A DNA stretch of 64,000 bases from NCBI RefSeq assembly GCF_905171765.1, contig NC_053391.1:154809565-154873564 (forward strand). The letters are read 5' to 3'. This stretch comes from Bufo bufo (taxonomy: Eukaryota; Chordata; Amphibia; Anura; Bufonidae). Below the pieces are notes generated by a model. It saw only the letters and a list, made by a program, of their open reading frames with translations, was not told where the DNA came from and searched no databases. Shown piece by piece: positions 52,571 through 63,090 of the stretch; within the stretch, counting starts at the first letter, position 1; every line of letters begins with the position of its first letter. The translations under genes were made by a program, and so were the position numbers.

Positions 52571-53039
52571 TAACATGGTTATAACGGAAAATAATAGCAT
52601 TCTTAAAACAGAATGCTAAATAAAATGTCTATTGAGGGGCTAAAAATAAAAAAAACTCAACTCATCCACTTGAACACGACATTTCTTCAGGACCTGCGTT
52701 GACTTCACCGCGCTTAGCACATGGTCCTGCTGAATGAAGATAGAAGGCCCACTTTTGTAATCAGCTGCAATTGCTGACTCTGAGTTCATGTCTATTATAT
52801 TCCCTGTTTTAGTATACTGTGTTCCATGTTAATTTTGTTTTTGATCTGTTTGGATGTCCAGGAGAATTTCATGCCGCTGTCGGAACACCTCAAAATATGT
52901 TCTTTTTACCAATGGCTTCTGCTGTTATTAATGCTTGCAATATGAAGCACCTTTAGCTCTTCTATAAATAGGGTTTTTAAGATTGCCTACTTAAAGGTTA
53001 AGGTGCATAACAGCCCCTATAATAAATCTCTTTTGTGGA
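52571..53039. other. No feature recognised
   Basis: Unassigned sequence between the hAT-type terminus and the L1 remnant. Confidence 0.4.
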
Positions 53040-53913
53040 ATGATGCAAAAGGTTTAAAATGTGACATTTTTTGCACCCAAGAGACAAGAGACGCATATAC
53101 AAGCAGACACTCCCCAACTGAAACACCCTCTGTTTCCACATATTTTTTAATACCATTATACTAAAAAACAAAGGGATGTTTTACTGGCTATCAGGAACTC
53201 TGTCCCTTTCACCCCAATCATCCATTCCATAGATTCCAATGACAGATACCCATATGTAATCTTAGTTGGCTCCATTATAATTGCTTACAATATTGTGGTG
53301 TTATACGCTCCAAACAGAGGGGAGGAGACCTTGACACTATTCTCCATCCTTATCTAGACTCCACCTCCCCATCTAGAGAACATCTGGATGATGTTTGGAG
53401 ACAGCACCATGACTCAGAGAGACATAATTTCTTCTTTTCTCCAGGTCATAACTCAGATTGAAAGGCATAGTTATTTATCCTTAGCAAATCTTTCTATTCT
53501 GCTACCTCCTCTACAATACAGGTGTTGAAATGACCTAATCATGCTGCCATAACCCTCACTTTATAAGAAACCTATCCATCTGCTCCTTATCTACTGTTGC
53601 GCAAAAATACCTACCTTTTAAAGGACTCCACTACAGATATAAAGAACAACTGTGCGCATTTTAGCAGGAATGTTAATTCTGTCTGTAATCACTTCTCTCT
53701 GTGGAATGCCCATAAGACATTTATTAGAATATTCATTAAACTGAGACACAAAGCTAAATGTTACACAAACAAGAAACTCTTAGACGTTCATTCTTTGGCA
53801 TTCTAGACTTAAAAAAGGAGTATTACAATGATAAGGCGTTTGACTGCGTAAATTGGTTGCTCGTCTTCTCCGTACTCACTAAAATGTGTTTTGTCGGTCC
53901 TATCTTATCATCT
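53040..53913 (+). pseudogene. Decayed L1 ORF2: endonuclease to palm, with deletions
   Basis: The translation moves between frames but keeps L1 landmarks in order: CTQETRD-like (about 53080), KKG and LAIRNSVPF-like (about 53165), IVVLYAPN-like (about 53300), DHAAITLTL-like (about 53545), LWNAHKTFIR (53695) and KAFDCVNW (53840), the first palm motif, then VGPILSS at the PLE-B junction. Continuation on the far side at 62578 reads ISALYS. A large part between endonuclease and palm is missing. This is an older L1 than the two above. Confidence 0.72.
53898..53913. repeat. 16-bp target duplication, left of the PLE-B insertion
   Basis: TCCTATCTTATCATCT recurs exactly at 62562-62577, and the L1 reading becomes continuous if everything between is removed. 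Part (TCCTAT) also matches the PLE terminus, so the true duplication may be a few bases shorter. Confidence 0.8.
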
Positions 53914-54528
53914 CACAGGAAAAATTCTTTAAGTTGTTGAAATTCCTCAGATGTTATCGAATCTTTCAGTTGTTGTTCAGTAGTGGCAATTTGTGTTTGT
54001 ATCTCAGTAATAGCAATCTGTATACGATTGATTGTCAACAGCATGAGATCATAGGAGCATTTATTTCTAATACGTTCAAAATCTTTACAATATTCAAGAT
54101 CCTCTGGAAAGAAAGTCGGACGCAGATGCACCCTGAGGCCTCTTGGAATTCTTTTTACCTTGTGGTATTCGGCCAATGTAATAGCATGTAACTCATATGA
54201 TGTGAGCCGTCTGAGTTCACGTTCCCAGTGTCGTTTTTTAAATTCACTAGTTGGTATATTCAAAAAATCTGAAGTCGATGTCACTTGGGAAAGGATCCTT
54301 TCAGCATCAGCATTATCAAAGCTTAAGGTCATCGAGGTCGTCATTTAGGGTGGTGCACGGCTCAGAGAATAATTCACAGGAAAAATAGTCGTCACTCACT
54401 CAGTTTGCACGTTGCACGGGATAGGACTGAAATCCACGTACTGTATATTCAAGGAAAATCCCAGCAGTCGTGTCTTCAATCAATAGGATATTTATTTCAT
54501 CAAATTAGAAATGTCCACAATCCTGGAC
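53914..54528 (-). mobile_element. PLE-B minus fragment: terminal repeat and N-terminal ORF
   Basis: Reverse complement of 58966-59570. It holds part of the PLE-B terminal region (54345-54528) and the first 143 codons of the ORF. It ends at CACAGGAAAA against the L1, and at GGACGCGG against hAT-D sequence. Confidence 0.85.
53926..54344 (-). pseudogene. PLE-B N-terminal domain, minus copy
   Basis: Starts MTTSMTLSFDNADAERILS. It includes FKKRHWERELRRLTSYELH, the conserved IPRGLRVHLRPTFF and a helical region rich in Ile, Thr and Gln (ITEIQTQIATTEQQL). Unlike the full PLE-B copy, it has no stop at codon 7 or in LKDSITSEE, so it preserves the ancestral frame. It is truncated after about 140 codons by the junction with L1. 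The same domain in PLE-A is at 13720-14153. No enzymatic motif is seen. Confidence 0.75.
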
Positions 54529-55074
54529 GCGGAAAGGATGCAGCAGTTCCAAAATAAATTAAAAAGTATGCTTTACACAGCGTATAAGAGTGATGTCACA
54601 GCACAACGGGAATCTAACAGGGGAAGAGGTGAAAGTAATCCTCCTCCTACCACGACCACGCCGGCAAGGACAGGACACTTTACAGACGTGTTGTTGATGG
54701 AGGACATGCAGAGCTTTTTAAGTCCTACGCATCGCCATAGCCCTTCGGGGTCTACCCTCAGAGAACGACTCGACCGACAGATAGCAGACTACCTCGCCTT
54801 AACTGCAGATTTTGACACTCTGAGGAGCGATGAACCCCTTGACTACTGGGTGTGCAGGCTTAACCTGTGGCCTGAGCTATCCCAATTTGCCATAGAACTT
54901 CTGACCTGCCCCACTTCAAGTGTCTTGTCAGAAAAGACCTTCAGTGCAGCAGGAGGTATTGTCACTGAGAAGAGAAGTCGCCTAGGTCAAAAAAGTCTAG
55001 ATTACCTCACTTTTATTAAGATGAATGAGGCATGGATCCCGAAGGGACTAACAGTGGGCAATACATTTGACTAA
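54529..55074 (+). pseudogene. hAT-D transposase C-terminal (hATC) piece
   Basis: The open frame joins the element in mid-protein at ERMQQFQNKL and ends at 55074. It carries the hATC dimerisation region: YWVCRLNLWPELSQFAIEL, then TCPTSSVLSEKTFSAAGG with the catalytic-type Glu, and LTFIKMNEAWIP at the end. hAT-A has the parallel FWVSKLSTWPELAFYALEV and SERVFSTAGG, showing common ancestry but clear divergence. The N-terminal part is absent because the PLE-B terminal sequence adjoins at 54528. No start codon of its own is supported. Confidence 0.82.
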
Positions 55075-55678
55075 AAAAGGCCTGTTGATGAGATGAGCTG
55101 CCTTGGGCTAAAAATGGTCCACACGCTGCTGTATTTTATCTCTGCATGCCGGATGACTTGCGTGACTTCTCCGCCACCAACTATGGTTCAAGCCAAAATG
55201 TTGTAGTGCACTTTCTGCCGGGAAAACATCAATTTTTCCGGCTGCTGCTACAGCAGCGGCTGCAACAATACCTAGTTTTTCAGGCATGTGTACATACCTA
55301 ATTTTTACATGCCTCTGGTGCTGCACTGTGGCTGCAAAAACAGATGATAAGGTCGTTGCTTCATTGTGAACAGACCAAAAGCGATCGGCTGGATAATTTT
55401 GCATAGAAAAAACATTCATTTTCTTTGTGATCATCTAAGGTGATCATTAAAGCCTAATAGGCCAACAATGGGCCCACACTGCAGAATCATTGTTTTCTGG
55501 GTCACTTAACTGTCAGTAAACTACCTCAGCACGACCATAGGCTTTGAAAAACCGCCATCGCCTGCAATCTGCCAAACGTGTGCATGAGCAGAGTCATCAC
55601 TACACCAAGATTGACGCATAGAGGAATAAAATTTATGTCATGAGTGTGTCAACTATTGACAACTCTTTGCGGTTGTCT
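55075..55678. other. hAT-D 3' flank, no gene
   Basis: Sequence after the hATC stop. Frames on the minus strand are short. It probably belongs to the hAT-D 3' untranslated region. Confidence 0.45.
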
Positions 55679-56460
55679 AAACTCTATTCCATACGCGTCC
55701 CCTGATAGGGCACGTAACAGGGATTAAAATGATAGGAATAGTACTACTTAACATTCCACTCATATTGGGATTGCATAGTACATTGCACGGCGCACGCGCA
55801 GTGCCCCAAATTGGAAGTAAGAGGACCGACCAAGCATCTTTTTCCATCTCCCGATTCCTAAAATCTAGTCCATACACGTCCCCTGATAGGGGACGTAACA
55901 GGGATTAAACTGATAGGAATAGTACTACTTAACATACCACTCATATCTGGTAGCACAGTAAATTGCACAGCGCACGCGCAGTGCTCCCAATTGGAAGTAA
56001 GAGGACCGACCGAGCATCTTTTTCCATCTCCCGGTTCCTAAAATCTATTCCATACACCGGCACCTGATAGGGGACGTAACAGGGATTAAACTGATAGGAA
56101 TAGTACTACTTAACATACCACTCATATCTGGTAGCACAGTAAATTGCACGGCGCACGCGCTGTGCCCCAAGTTGGAAGTAAGAGGACCAACCAAGCATCT
56201 TTTTCCATCTCCCAGGTCCTAAAATCTATTCCATACATGTCCCCTGATAGGGGACGTAACAGGGATTAAACTGGTAGGAATAGTACTACTTAACATACCA
56301 CTCATATCTGGTAGCACAGTAAATTGCACGGCGCACGCGCAGTGCCCCAATTTGGAAGTAAGAGGACCGACCAAGCATCTTAGCCATCTCCCGGTTCCTA
56401 AAATCTATTCCATTCACCACACCGGCCCCTGATAGGGGACAAAACAGAGATTAAACCAGT
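55679..56460 (+). repeat. 180-bp tandem array of hAT-D
   Basis: Five units, at about 55679, 55859, 56038, 56220 and 56398 (the last partial). Each has CTATTCCATAC, CCTGATAGGGGACGTAACAG, ACTACTTAACAT and GCACGGCGCACGCGC. The inverted copy runs from about 63700 off the window edge. Confidence 0.9.
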
Positions 56461-56469
56461 AAGACAGCC

Positions 56470-57039
56470 TCTGCGGAGCTGGGTATTTTTTGGCCGCGTT
56501 ACTGAACGCTCATGCACAATGGCTGTAGGCTCATGCGTCCTTTTGCGGAGGTGACAAACCTGGTCAGTCAAACCAAAGGCAACATCATCGACCTCATCCC
56601 ATATGCGTTTTTTCTGGAGCGTGCCCTGCGAAGAGTGCTGGATCAGGCCGTAGATGAGCATGAAGAGGAAGAGTTGTGGTCACCATCACCACCAGAAGCA
56701 GCCTTGTCGTCGTTGATTGCTGGACCTGCAGCTACACAGAGAGAGGAGTCTGAAGAAGAGGAGTCAGAGGAGGAAGATGGCTTTTAGGAGGTGGAAGACC
56801 AACCACAGCAGGCGTCCCAGGGGGCTTGTTGTCACATTTCGGGGACCCTTGGTGTTGTACGTGGCTGGGTGGAGGAAGAAACCTTCAATGACGTCAGTGA
56901 GGACAAGGAACGGGACATAGCTAGCTTGGTATCCAACCTTGTGCAAATGGGGAGTTTGCGGTTATGCAAATGGACTGTATGCGGTTGTTTGCGGTGTGTT
57001 AAACGGGGAGTTTGGTCTGTCACTGTGAATCGGGTGTAA
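56470..57039 (+). pseudogene. hAT-D transposase, central piece
   Basis: The frame from ATG 56512 (MHNGCRLMRPFAEVTNL) parallels the hAT-A stretch LLRCFEYSTNMAS...PLLCLLEKTL: hydrophobic helices followed by an acidic insertion (VDEHEEEELW, EESEEEDGF). It stops at 56787. A second frame (56791-57039, EDQPQQASQGA onward) continues weakly. This part normally precedes the hATC domain, yet here it lies 1.4 kb downstream of it with the array between, so the order is rearranged or two copies are juxtaposed. The mirror copy is at 63349-63624. Confidence 0.62.
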
Positions 57040-57040
57040 C

Positions 57041-57545
57041 CCTTACACTACCTGATCGATACAACATCATACCTGATGTTTTAAAGCACATTATTTCAAA
57101 CAATTTAGGAATGTTAGGTGATTTATGCCCTTTATGGATTAAAATGCTGGTATTCCCAATCTAGATTTCAACTGGGACGCATGAGAGGTGGGGACATCAA
57201 GAAGTAAAGTTTTATTTTGATTTATTCCATTTTTAATAGGATAGACAGACAAAGTCCTTAATTACTTCCAATTGAGCTTCTAAAGATTCTTGGGGTTGTA
57301 AAGTAAGAATACGTTATCTACATATAGCAATAAGTAGTGGGAACATCCTCAAATTTGTACTTCTCTTATCCTCTCAGTGAGTCCTGTAGTTTGCAGGAGG
57401 CTTATTAACAGAGAGCACAACAATCAGGGAGGAAAGGGGGTACTCTTGCCTTGTGCCGTTGGTAATCTGAAAATAATTTGATAGTGTGCGATTTACAAAC
57501 ATTTTTCATTTACAAACATCTTTCAGAGGGACATGATTATAGTGC
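57041..57545 (-). pseudogene. L1 remnant in the left arm (palm to thumb)
   Basis: Reverse complement of 62578-63090. The minus-strand reading has ISALYS, an ITNGTRQ-like stretch and IKDFVCLS, L1 polymerase landmarks following those at 53840-53913. It belongs to the inverted duplication, not to an independent L1. Confidence 0.72.
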
Positions 57546-58071
57546 ACTGATAGATGATAAGATAGGATATTTATTTCATCAAATTAGAAATGTCCACAAT
57601 CCTGGACGCGTTGCGGCTAGCATGCCTTCATCAGCAGATACAGGTATACAAAATGACCTGGTTTATATAGAGGGATATACTCCTCCCCTCATGACAACAT
57701 CTCCCACTCCCATTACCTACACAGGTGATGGGAGGGGTGTATAATTAGCAAAGAAAAAACGCCCATTAGTGAATCACAAAAAATGGGTCTGTGTCTCAGA
57801 TTATACTTCACAATCACATGTATGCAAAAAAAATGATACTAAATCATATCCACATTTATATATATATATCTCATACATTGACAGGTATATAAGGCCCCTC
57901 ACCGAATATTAGAAGTCTGAAAAATAGAACATAAGCATAATATTAGCTTGTTAGATATGCATAATCTCATAGTCCCTATTAAGGCCTCTGGGATGTAAAG
58001 TATCCAACGTGTGGATCCAATACGCCTCTCTGCGCAGTAACAGCTTCTTCAGATCACCTCCTCTCCTAGGT
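57546..58071 (-). mobile_element. PLE-B 3' end, minus piece
   Basis: Inverse of 62058-62568: the last codons of the GIY-YIG domain (CDS part 57951-58071, [17 protein letters not shown] onward), the 3' untranslated region with a TATATATATA run, and the hammerhead-like terminus. It meets the plus piece at 58071/58072 inside CCTAGGT. Confidence 0.85.
57601..57638 (-). ncRNA. Hammerhead-like motif, PLE-B (minus piece)
   Basis: Stem I TCTG/CAGG, core CTGATGA (57628-57634), stem II GGC/GCC with a 6-nt loop, then GCAA in place of canonical GAAA, a minimal stem III and GTC. Identical to the copy at 58935-58972. Confidence 0.5.
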
Positions 58072-58623
58072 CCACCTCTGATATGCAATAAGAGAAATTC
58101 TAGTTATAGGGATAAATTGGTACATTCAGACATTGGAAGTACTAAGAAGACCCTGAAACAATCCGTATTAGCGATGCAACGCAAGGGCACGTTCCCATGT
58201 TTGCACTGTTCCCAATGTTCCCATATAATCAGAGGTTCTACATTTTTTCATCCCCATAGTGGGCGCCCCTTCTCTATTGAAGGTTTTTTCACATGTGAAT
58301 CTACTAATGTGATATACTTAATAAAGTGCCCGTGTGGCCTATTATATATTGGGGAGACTACACAAACGATTAGGGATCGCATTGGGAAACATAAATCGAC
58401 CATTCGTACAAAAAATTTATTGTTACCTATTCCATCTCATTTTGAACAGTGCAAACATGGGATTGCTCAGTTGAGATTTCAAGTTTTGGAACAAGTCAAA
58501 AGACCTAGGAGAGGAGGTGATCTGAAGAAGCTGTTACTGCGCAGAGAGGCGTATTGGATCCACACGTTGGATACTTTACATCCCAGAGGCCTTAATAGGG
58601 ACTATGAGATTATGCATATCTAA
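58072..58623 (+). pseudogene. PLE-B GIY-YIG endonuclease, partial copy
   Basis: The open frame enters at [14 protein letters not shown] and ends at 58623. It contains the Cys-rich CLHCSQCSHII segment, FTCESTNVIYLIKCPCG, LLYIGETTQ (the YIG half of the signature), an Arg/Lys helix (IRDRIGKHK), HFEQCKHG and REAYW with the catalytic-type Glu. It differs from the full copy (to 62179) by only a few residues. It lacks the reverse transcriptase and has no start codon of its own. The domain itself looks intact. Confidence 0.85.
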
Positions 58624-58934
58624 CAAGCTAATATTATGCTTATGTTCTATTTTTCAGACTTCTAATATTCGGTGAGGGGCCTTATATACCTGGCAATGTA
58701 TGAGATATATATATATAAATGTGGATATGATTTAGTATCATTTTTTTGCATACATGTGATTGTGAAGTATAATCTGAGACACAGACCCATTTTTTGTGAT
58801 TCACTAATGGGCGTTTTTTCTTTGCTAATTATACACCCCTCCCATCACCTGTGTAGGTAATGGGAGTGGGAGATGTTGTCATGAGGGGAGGAGTATATCC
58901 CTCTATATAAACCAGGTCATTTTGCATACCTGTA

Positions 58935-58972
58935 TCTGCTGATGAAGGCATGCTAGCCGCAACGCGTCCAGG
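58935..58972 (+). ncRNA. Hammerhead-like motif, PLE-B 5' terminal repeat
   Basis: Stem I TCTG (58935-58938) with CAGG (58969-58972), core CTGATGA (58939-58945), stem II GGC/GCC (58947-58949, 58956-58958), GCAA (58959-58962) in place of GAAA, and CGCGTC leading to the expected cleavage site after 58968. The GCAA change is shared by all PLE-B copies here. Confidence 0.52.
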
Positions 58973-59144
58973 ATTGTGGACATTTCTAATTTGATGAAAT
59001 AAATATCCTATTGATTGAAGACACGACTGCTGGGATTTTCCTTGAATATACGTGGATTTCAGTCCTATCCCGTGCAACGTGCAAACTGAGTGAGTGCCGA
59101 CTATTTTTCCTGTGAATTATTCTCTGAGCCGTGCACCACCCTAA

Positions 59145-62100
59145 ATGACGACCTCGATGACCTAAAGCTTTGATAATGCTGATGCTGAAAGGATCCTTTC
59201 CCAAGTGACATCGACTTCAGATTTTTTGAATATACCAACTAGTGAATTTAAAAAACGACACTGGGAACGTGAACTCAGACGGCTCACATCATATGAGTTA
59301 CATGCTATTACATTGGCCGAATACCACAAGGTAAAAAGAATTCCAAGAGGCCTCAGGGTGCATCTGCGTCCGACTTTCTTTCCAAAGGATCTTGAATATT
59401 GTAAAGATTTTGAACGTATTATAAATAAATGCTCCTATGATCTCATGCTGTTGACAATCAATCGTATACAGATTGCTATTACTGAGATACAAACACAAAT
59501 TGCCACTACTGAACAACAACTGAAAGATTAGATAACATCTGAGGAATTTCAACAACTTAAAGAATCCATTGATTCACAGATTGCCATATACAAAAAAGAG
59601 ACTGAGGATCGAAAACGATCGAAATTTCTACGCGACAGTGAGGATTACCATCTTAATAAAGTTTACAGATGGCAAGACACATCATCCCGCCAGCGAGGGG
59701 GCTACAGAAGACCTGCAAAACCAGGATCATATACCTCCAGTTCAGGGAACGAATCCACGGGACCACAGGAGACTCGCCGTTTTTTTCGGAAGGGCGGTCG
59801 GCGTCCGCGTGGAGGGGGAGGAGGCGCGCAGGCCGGAAGCACCGGAGACGCCGGCGAGATGACGGGAGCGAGCCAGATGGTTCAGACGCGCTCTCAGGTA
59901 AGAGCCCGTCTCTTGTAATTAATCTGTCCTCTAAAAGTCTTAATACTGAACAAATGACTGCGCTGCAGAAAGGACTTTAGTTTAGTCCATCCACTCCATT
60001 TGATTCCTTTCAGTTTGACATTGATTTGAATCAATTTTTTCGCAGACTGAGACTCAAGGCGCATTTTTTGGAGTCTCCAGAAAAACCGCATAGTGTGCAT
60101 GGGGTTGAGGAGGGACATTCAGGTCTATGCCTTGCTGATTTGGGTCTCAAGATCAAGAGCCGCTTCTTACCCCCTAAAGTGTACCATCCTATAGAGACTT
60201 ATATTCATTTAGTTAACAGAGACATTCAGAGCCAGCTGGATTCGATAAAGAGGGGACAATTGCGTTTTTCACATAATGTGACATTGCAGGAAAATATGGC
60301 CATTAGGTCATTGATGGAGGATAAAGGTCTTATTTTGAAGCCTGCGGATAAAGGCGGTGCTATTGTACTAATGGATCGGGCAAAATATGTTACAGAAATA
60401 ATGCGTCAACTTTCGGATGAAGAGACGTATATGAAATTATCAGGGGATCCGGTGTTTCGTATCAAAGATAAAATTATGCAATTAGTTAACCAATATTTAT
60501 CCTTAGGGGTTATTGATGGTAAATTACACACATTTTTGATTAATCACACACCGATTACCCCAGTTTTCTATGTTTTGCCCAAAGTACACAAGACCTTAAT
60601 TGACCCCCCAGGGCGACCAATTGTGGCTTCTGTAGGTTCTATATTATCACCATTGGCTATTGTGTTGGAAAAAACTTTGACTCCTTTAATTAAGGATACA
60701 AAATCTTTTTTGTCTGACACACAGCATTTTCTCAACACAATAGCCAATTTAGAAACAGTTCCATCTGACAGTCTATTAGTAACTATAGACGTGGTAAGTC
60801 TCTATACCTCTATAGACCATGCCACTGGTGTTGAAGCAGTCAAATCATTATTAGGTAGGAGTCAGTATACTCAGGATGAACAGGAATTTCTGTTGGAACT
60901 ATTGAAATTAGTATTATATGAAAACTACTTTATGTTTGAAGATGACTTTTACCTACAAAGGCGGGGGACCACTATGGTGTCGAATGTGGCCCCGCCCTAT
61001 GCAAATGCATATATGTCACAATTCGAGGAATTAAAAGTATATAACACCGTATGGTATTCAAATAATGTCCTTGTTTGGAAAAGATTTATTGATGACATCT
61101 TTTGCATATGGGCGGGGCCACATGAGACCCTTTTAACCTTCCTTGACCATCTTAACCATGCATACAAGGGTTTAAAATTTACATTGGTTCAAGATAGTGA
61201 AAGAGTTAGTTTTCTAGATACCATGGTGATAAAGGATCAATATGGCAGGTTATCTACAGATCTATTTAGGAAGGATACGGATAGGAACAGCATTCTTCAT
61301 TTCACAAGCTCTCATCCACCAGCATTGAAAAGAGCAATCCCTAAATCTCAGTATCAACGAGTGCGGCGCATTGTATCTGACCCTGACATGCAATCTGTCA
61401 GGATGAATGAAATGACTCAGCGATTTGAACAAAGGGGTTATCCCCGTTCCATCCTGAGTCAAACACAAACAACACTTATGGAATCTGGTAAATCATCTAG
61501 AGATACATCTTCTAGGGTAGCATTGGTACATAAATTTCATCCCTATAACCAGAAATTAGATAATATTATCCGGAAACATTGGCCTCTGTTACAGAAGGCT
61601 TACCCTATTATTGAGGAGTTTAAAAATCCACCTCTGATATGCAATAAGAGAAATTCTAGTTATAGGGATAAATTGGTACATTCAGACATTGGAAGTACTA
61701 AGAATACCCTGAAACAATCTGTATTAGCGACGCAACGCAAGGGCACGTTCCCATGTTTGCACTGTTCCCAATGTTCCCATATAATCAGAGGTTCTACATT
61801 TTTTCATCCCCATAGTGGGCGCCCCTTCTCTATTGAAGGTTTTTTCACATGTGAATCTACTAATGTGATATACTTAATAAAGTGCCCGTGTGGCCTATTA
61901 TATATTGGGGAGACTACACAAACGATTAGGGATCGCATTGGGAAACATAAATCGACCATTCGTACAAAAAATTTATTGTTACCTATTCCATCTCATTTTG
62001 AACAGTGCAAACATGGGATTGCTCAGTTGAGATTTCAAATTTTGGAACAAGTCAAAAGACCTAGGAGAGGAGGTGATCTGAAGAAGCTGTTACTGCGCAG

Positions 62101-62179
62101 AGAGGCGTATTGGATCCACACGTTGGATACTTTACATCCCAGAGGCCTTAATAGGGACTATGAGATTATGCATATCTAA
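59145..62179 (+). pseudogene. PLE-B polyprotein: N-terminal domain, reverse transcriptase, GIY-YIG
   Basis: ATG at 59145 matches the minus copy. A TAA at codon 7, a TAG at 59529-59531, a frameshift near 59780-59870 and a TAG at 59978-59980 break the N-terminal third. From 60026 there are 717 uninterrupted codons: FFRRLRLKAHF, LILKPADKGGAIVLMD, VLPKVHK, GRPIVASVGS, TIDVVSLYTSI (first Asp, about 60790), RRGTTMVSNVAPPYAN (family Gly-Ser-Pro replaced by Val-Ser-Asn), FIDDIFCIW (catalytic DD, about 61090) and SFLDTMV. The linker, CLHCSQC motif, VIYLIKCPCGLLYIGETT and REAYW of GIY-YIG follow. Polymerase and nuclease catalytic residues are present. The N-terminal stops and the altered GTTMVS motif argue against activity. 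Confidence 0.9.
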
Positions 62180-62490
62180 CAAGCTAATATTATGCTTATT
62201 TTCTATTTTTCAGACTTCTAATATTCGGTGAGGGGCCTTATATACCTGGCAATGTATGAGATATATATATATAAATGTGGATATGATTTAGTATCATTTT
62301 TTTGCATACATGTGATTGTGAAGTATAATCTGAGACACAGAACCATTTTTTGTGATTCACTAATGGGCGTTTTTTCTTTACTAATTATACACCCCTCCCA
62401 TCACCTGTGTAGGTAATGGGAGTGGGAGATGTTGTCATGAGGGGAGGAGTATATCCCTCTATATAAACCAGGTCATTTTGTATACCTGTA

Positions 62491-62528
62491 TCTGCTGATG
62501 AAGGCATGCTAGCCGCAATGCGTCCAGG
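62491..62528 (+). ncRNA. Hammerhead-like motif, PLE-B 3' terminal repeat
   Basis: Same layout as 58935-58972, with CTGATGA at 62495-62501 and stem I TCTG/CAGG. It differs by one base in stem III (GCAATGCGTC for GCAACGCGTC), which weakens that already minimal stem. Confidence 0.48.
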
Positions 62529-62561
62529 ATTGTGGACATTTCTAATTTGATGAAATAAATA

Positions 62562-62577
62562 TCCTATCTTATCATCT
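62562..62577. repeat. 16-bp target duplication, right of the PLE-B insertion
   Basis: Exact repeat of 53898-53913. Confidence 0.8.
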
Positions 62578-63090
62578 ATCAGTGCACTATAATCATGTCC
62601 CTCTGAAAGATGTTTGTAAATGAAAAATGTTTGTAAATCGCACACTATCAAATTATTTTCAGATTACCAACGGCACAAGGCAAGAGTACCCCCTTTCCTC
62701 CCTGATTGTTGTGCCCTCTGTTAATAAGCCTCCTGCAAACTACAGGACTCACTGAGAGGATAAGAGAAGTACAAATTTGAGGATGTTCCCACTACTTATT
62801 GCTATATGTAGATAACGTATTCTTACTTTACAACCCCAAGAATCTTTAGAAGCTCAATTGGAAGTAATTAAGGACTTTGTCTGTCTATCCTATTAAAAAT
62901 GGAATAAATCAAAATCAAAAATAAAACTTTACTTCTTGATGTCCCCACCTCTCATGCGTCCCAGTTGAAATCTAGATTGGGAATACCAGCATTTTAATCC
63001 ATAAAGGGCATAAATCACCTAACATTCCTAAATTGTTTGAAATAATGTGCTTTAAAACATCAGGTATGATGTTGTATCGATCAGGTAGTG
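62578..63090 (+). pseudogene. L1 remnant, palm to thumb, right of PLE-B
   Basis: Continues the L1 of 53040-53913: ISALYS directly after the duplication, then readings resembling ITNGTRQ, LSSLIVVLS, QESLEAQLEVIKDF and a YLGI-type thumb stretch in shifting frames. Heavily decayed, with no open frame. Confidence 0.7.

Larger units (their letters stand above)
54529..57040 (+). mobile_element. hAT-D sequence, left arm of the inverted duplication
   Basis: Plus-strand hAT material: transposase C-terminus (54529-55074), about 600 bp of unassigned flank, a 180-bp tandem array (55679-56460) and a central transposase piece (56470-57039). It is near-identical, in inverted orientation, to 63095-64000 as far as the window shows. 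Element ends were not found. Confidence 0.78.
58072..58990 (+). mobile_element. PLE-B partial copy, tandem with the full copy
   Basis: Plus-strand 3' part starting inside the linker before the GIY-YIG domain. It runs through the 3' untranslated region into the terminal repeat that also opens the full copy at about 58880. Head-to-tail partial-plus-full arrangement with a shared terminal repeat is common in PLEs. Confidence 0.83.
58880..62568 (+). mobile_element. PLE-B, nearly full-length Penelope-like element
   Basis: Terminal repeat with a hammerhead-like module (from about 58880), N-terminal ORF region, reverse transcriptase, GIY-YIG domain and 3' untranslated region with a second copy of the terminal repeat (62400-62568). 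It ends at the 16-bp duplication in L1. A few stops spoil the N-terminal part. PLE-A is a different family with similar layout. Confidence 0.88.
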
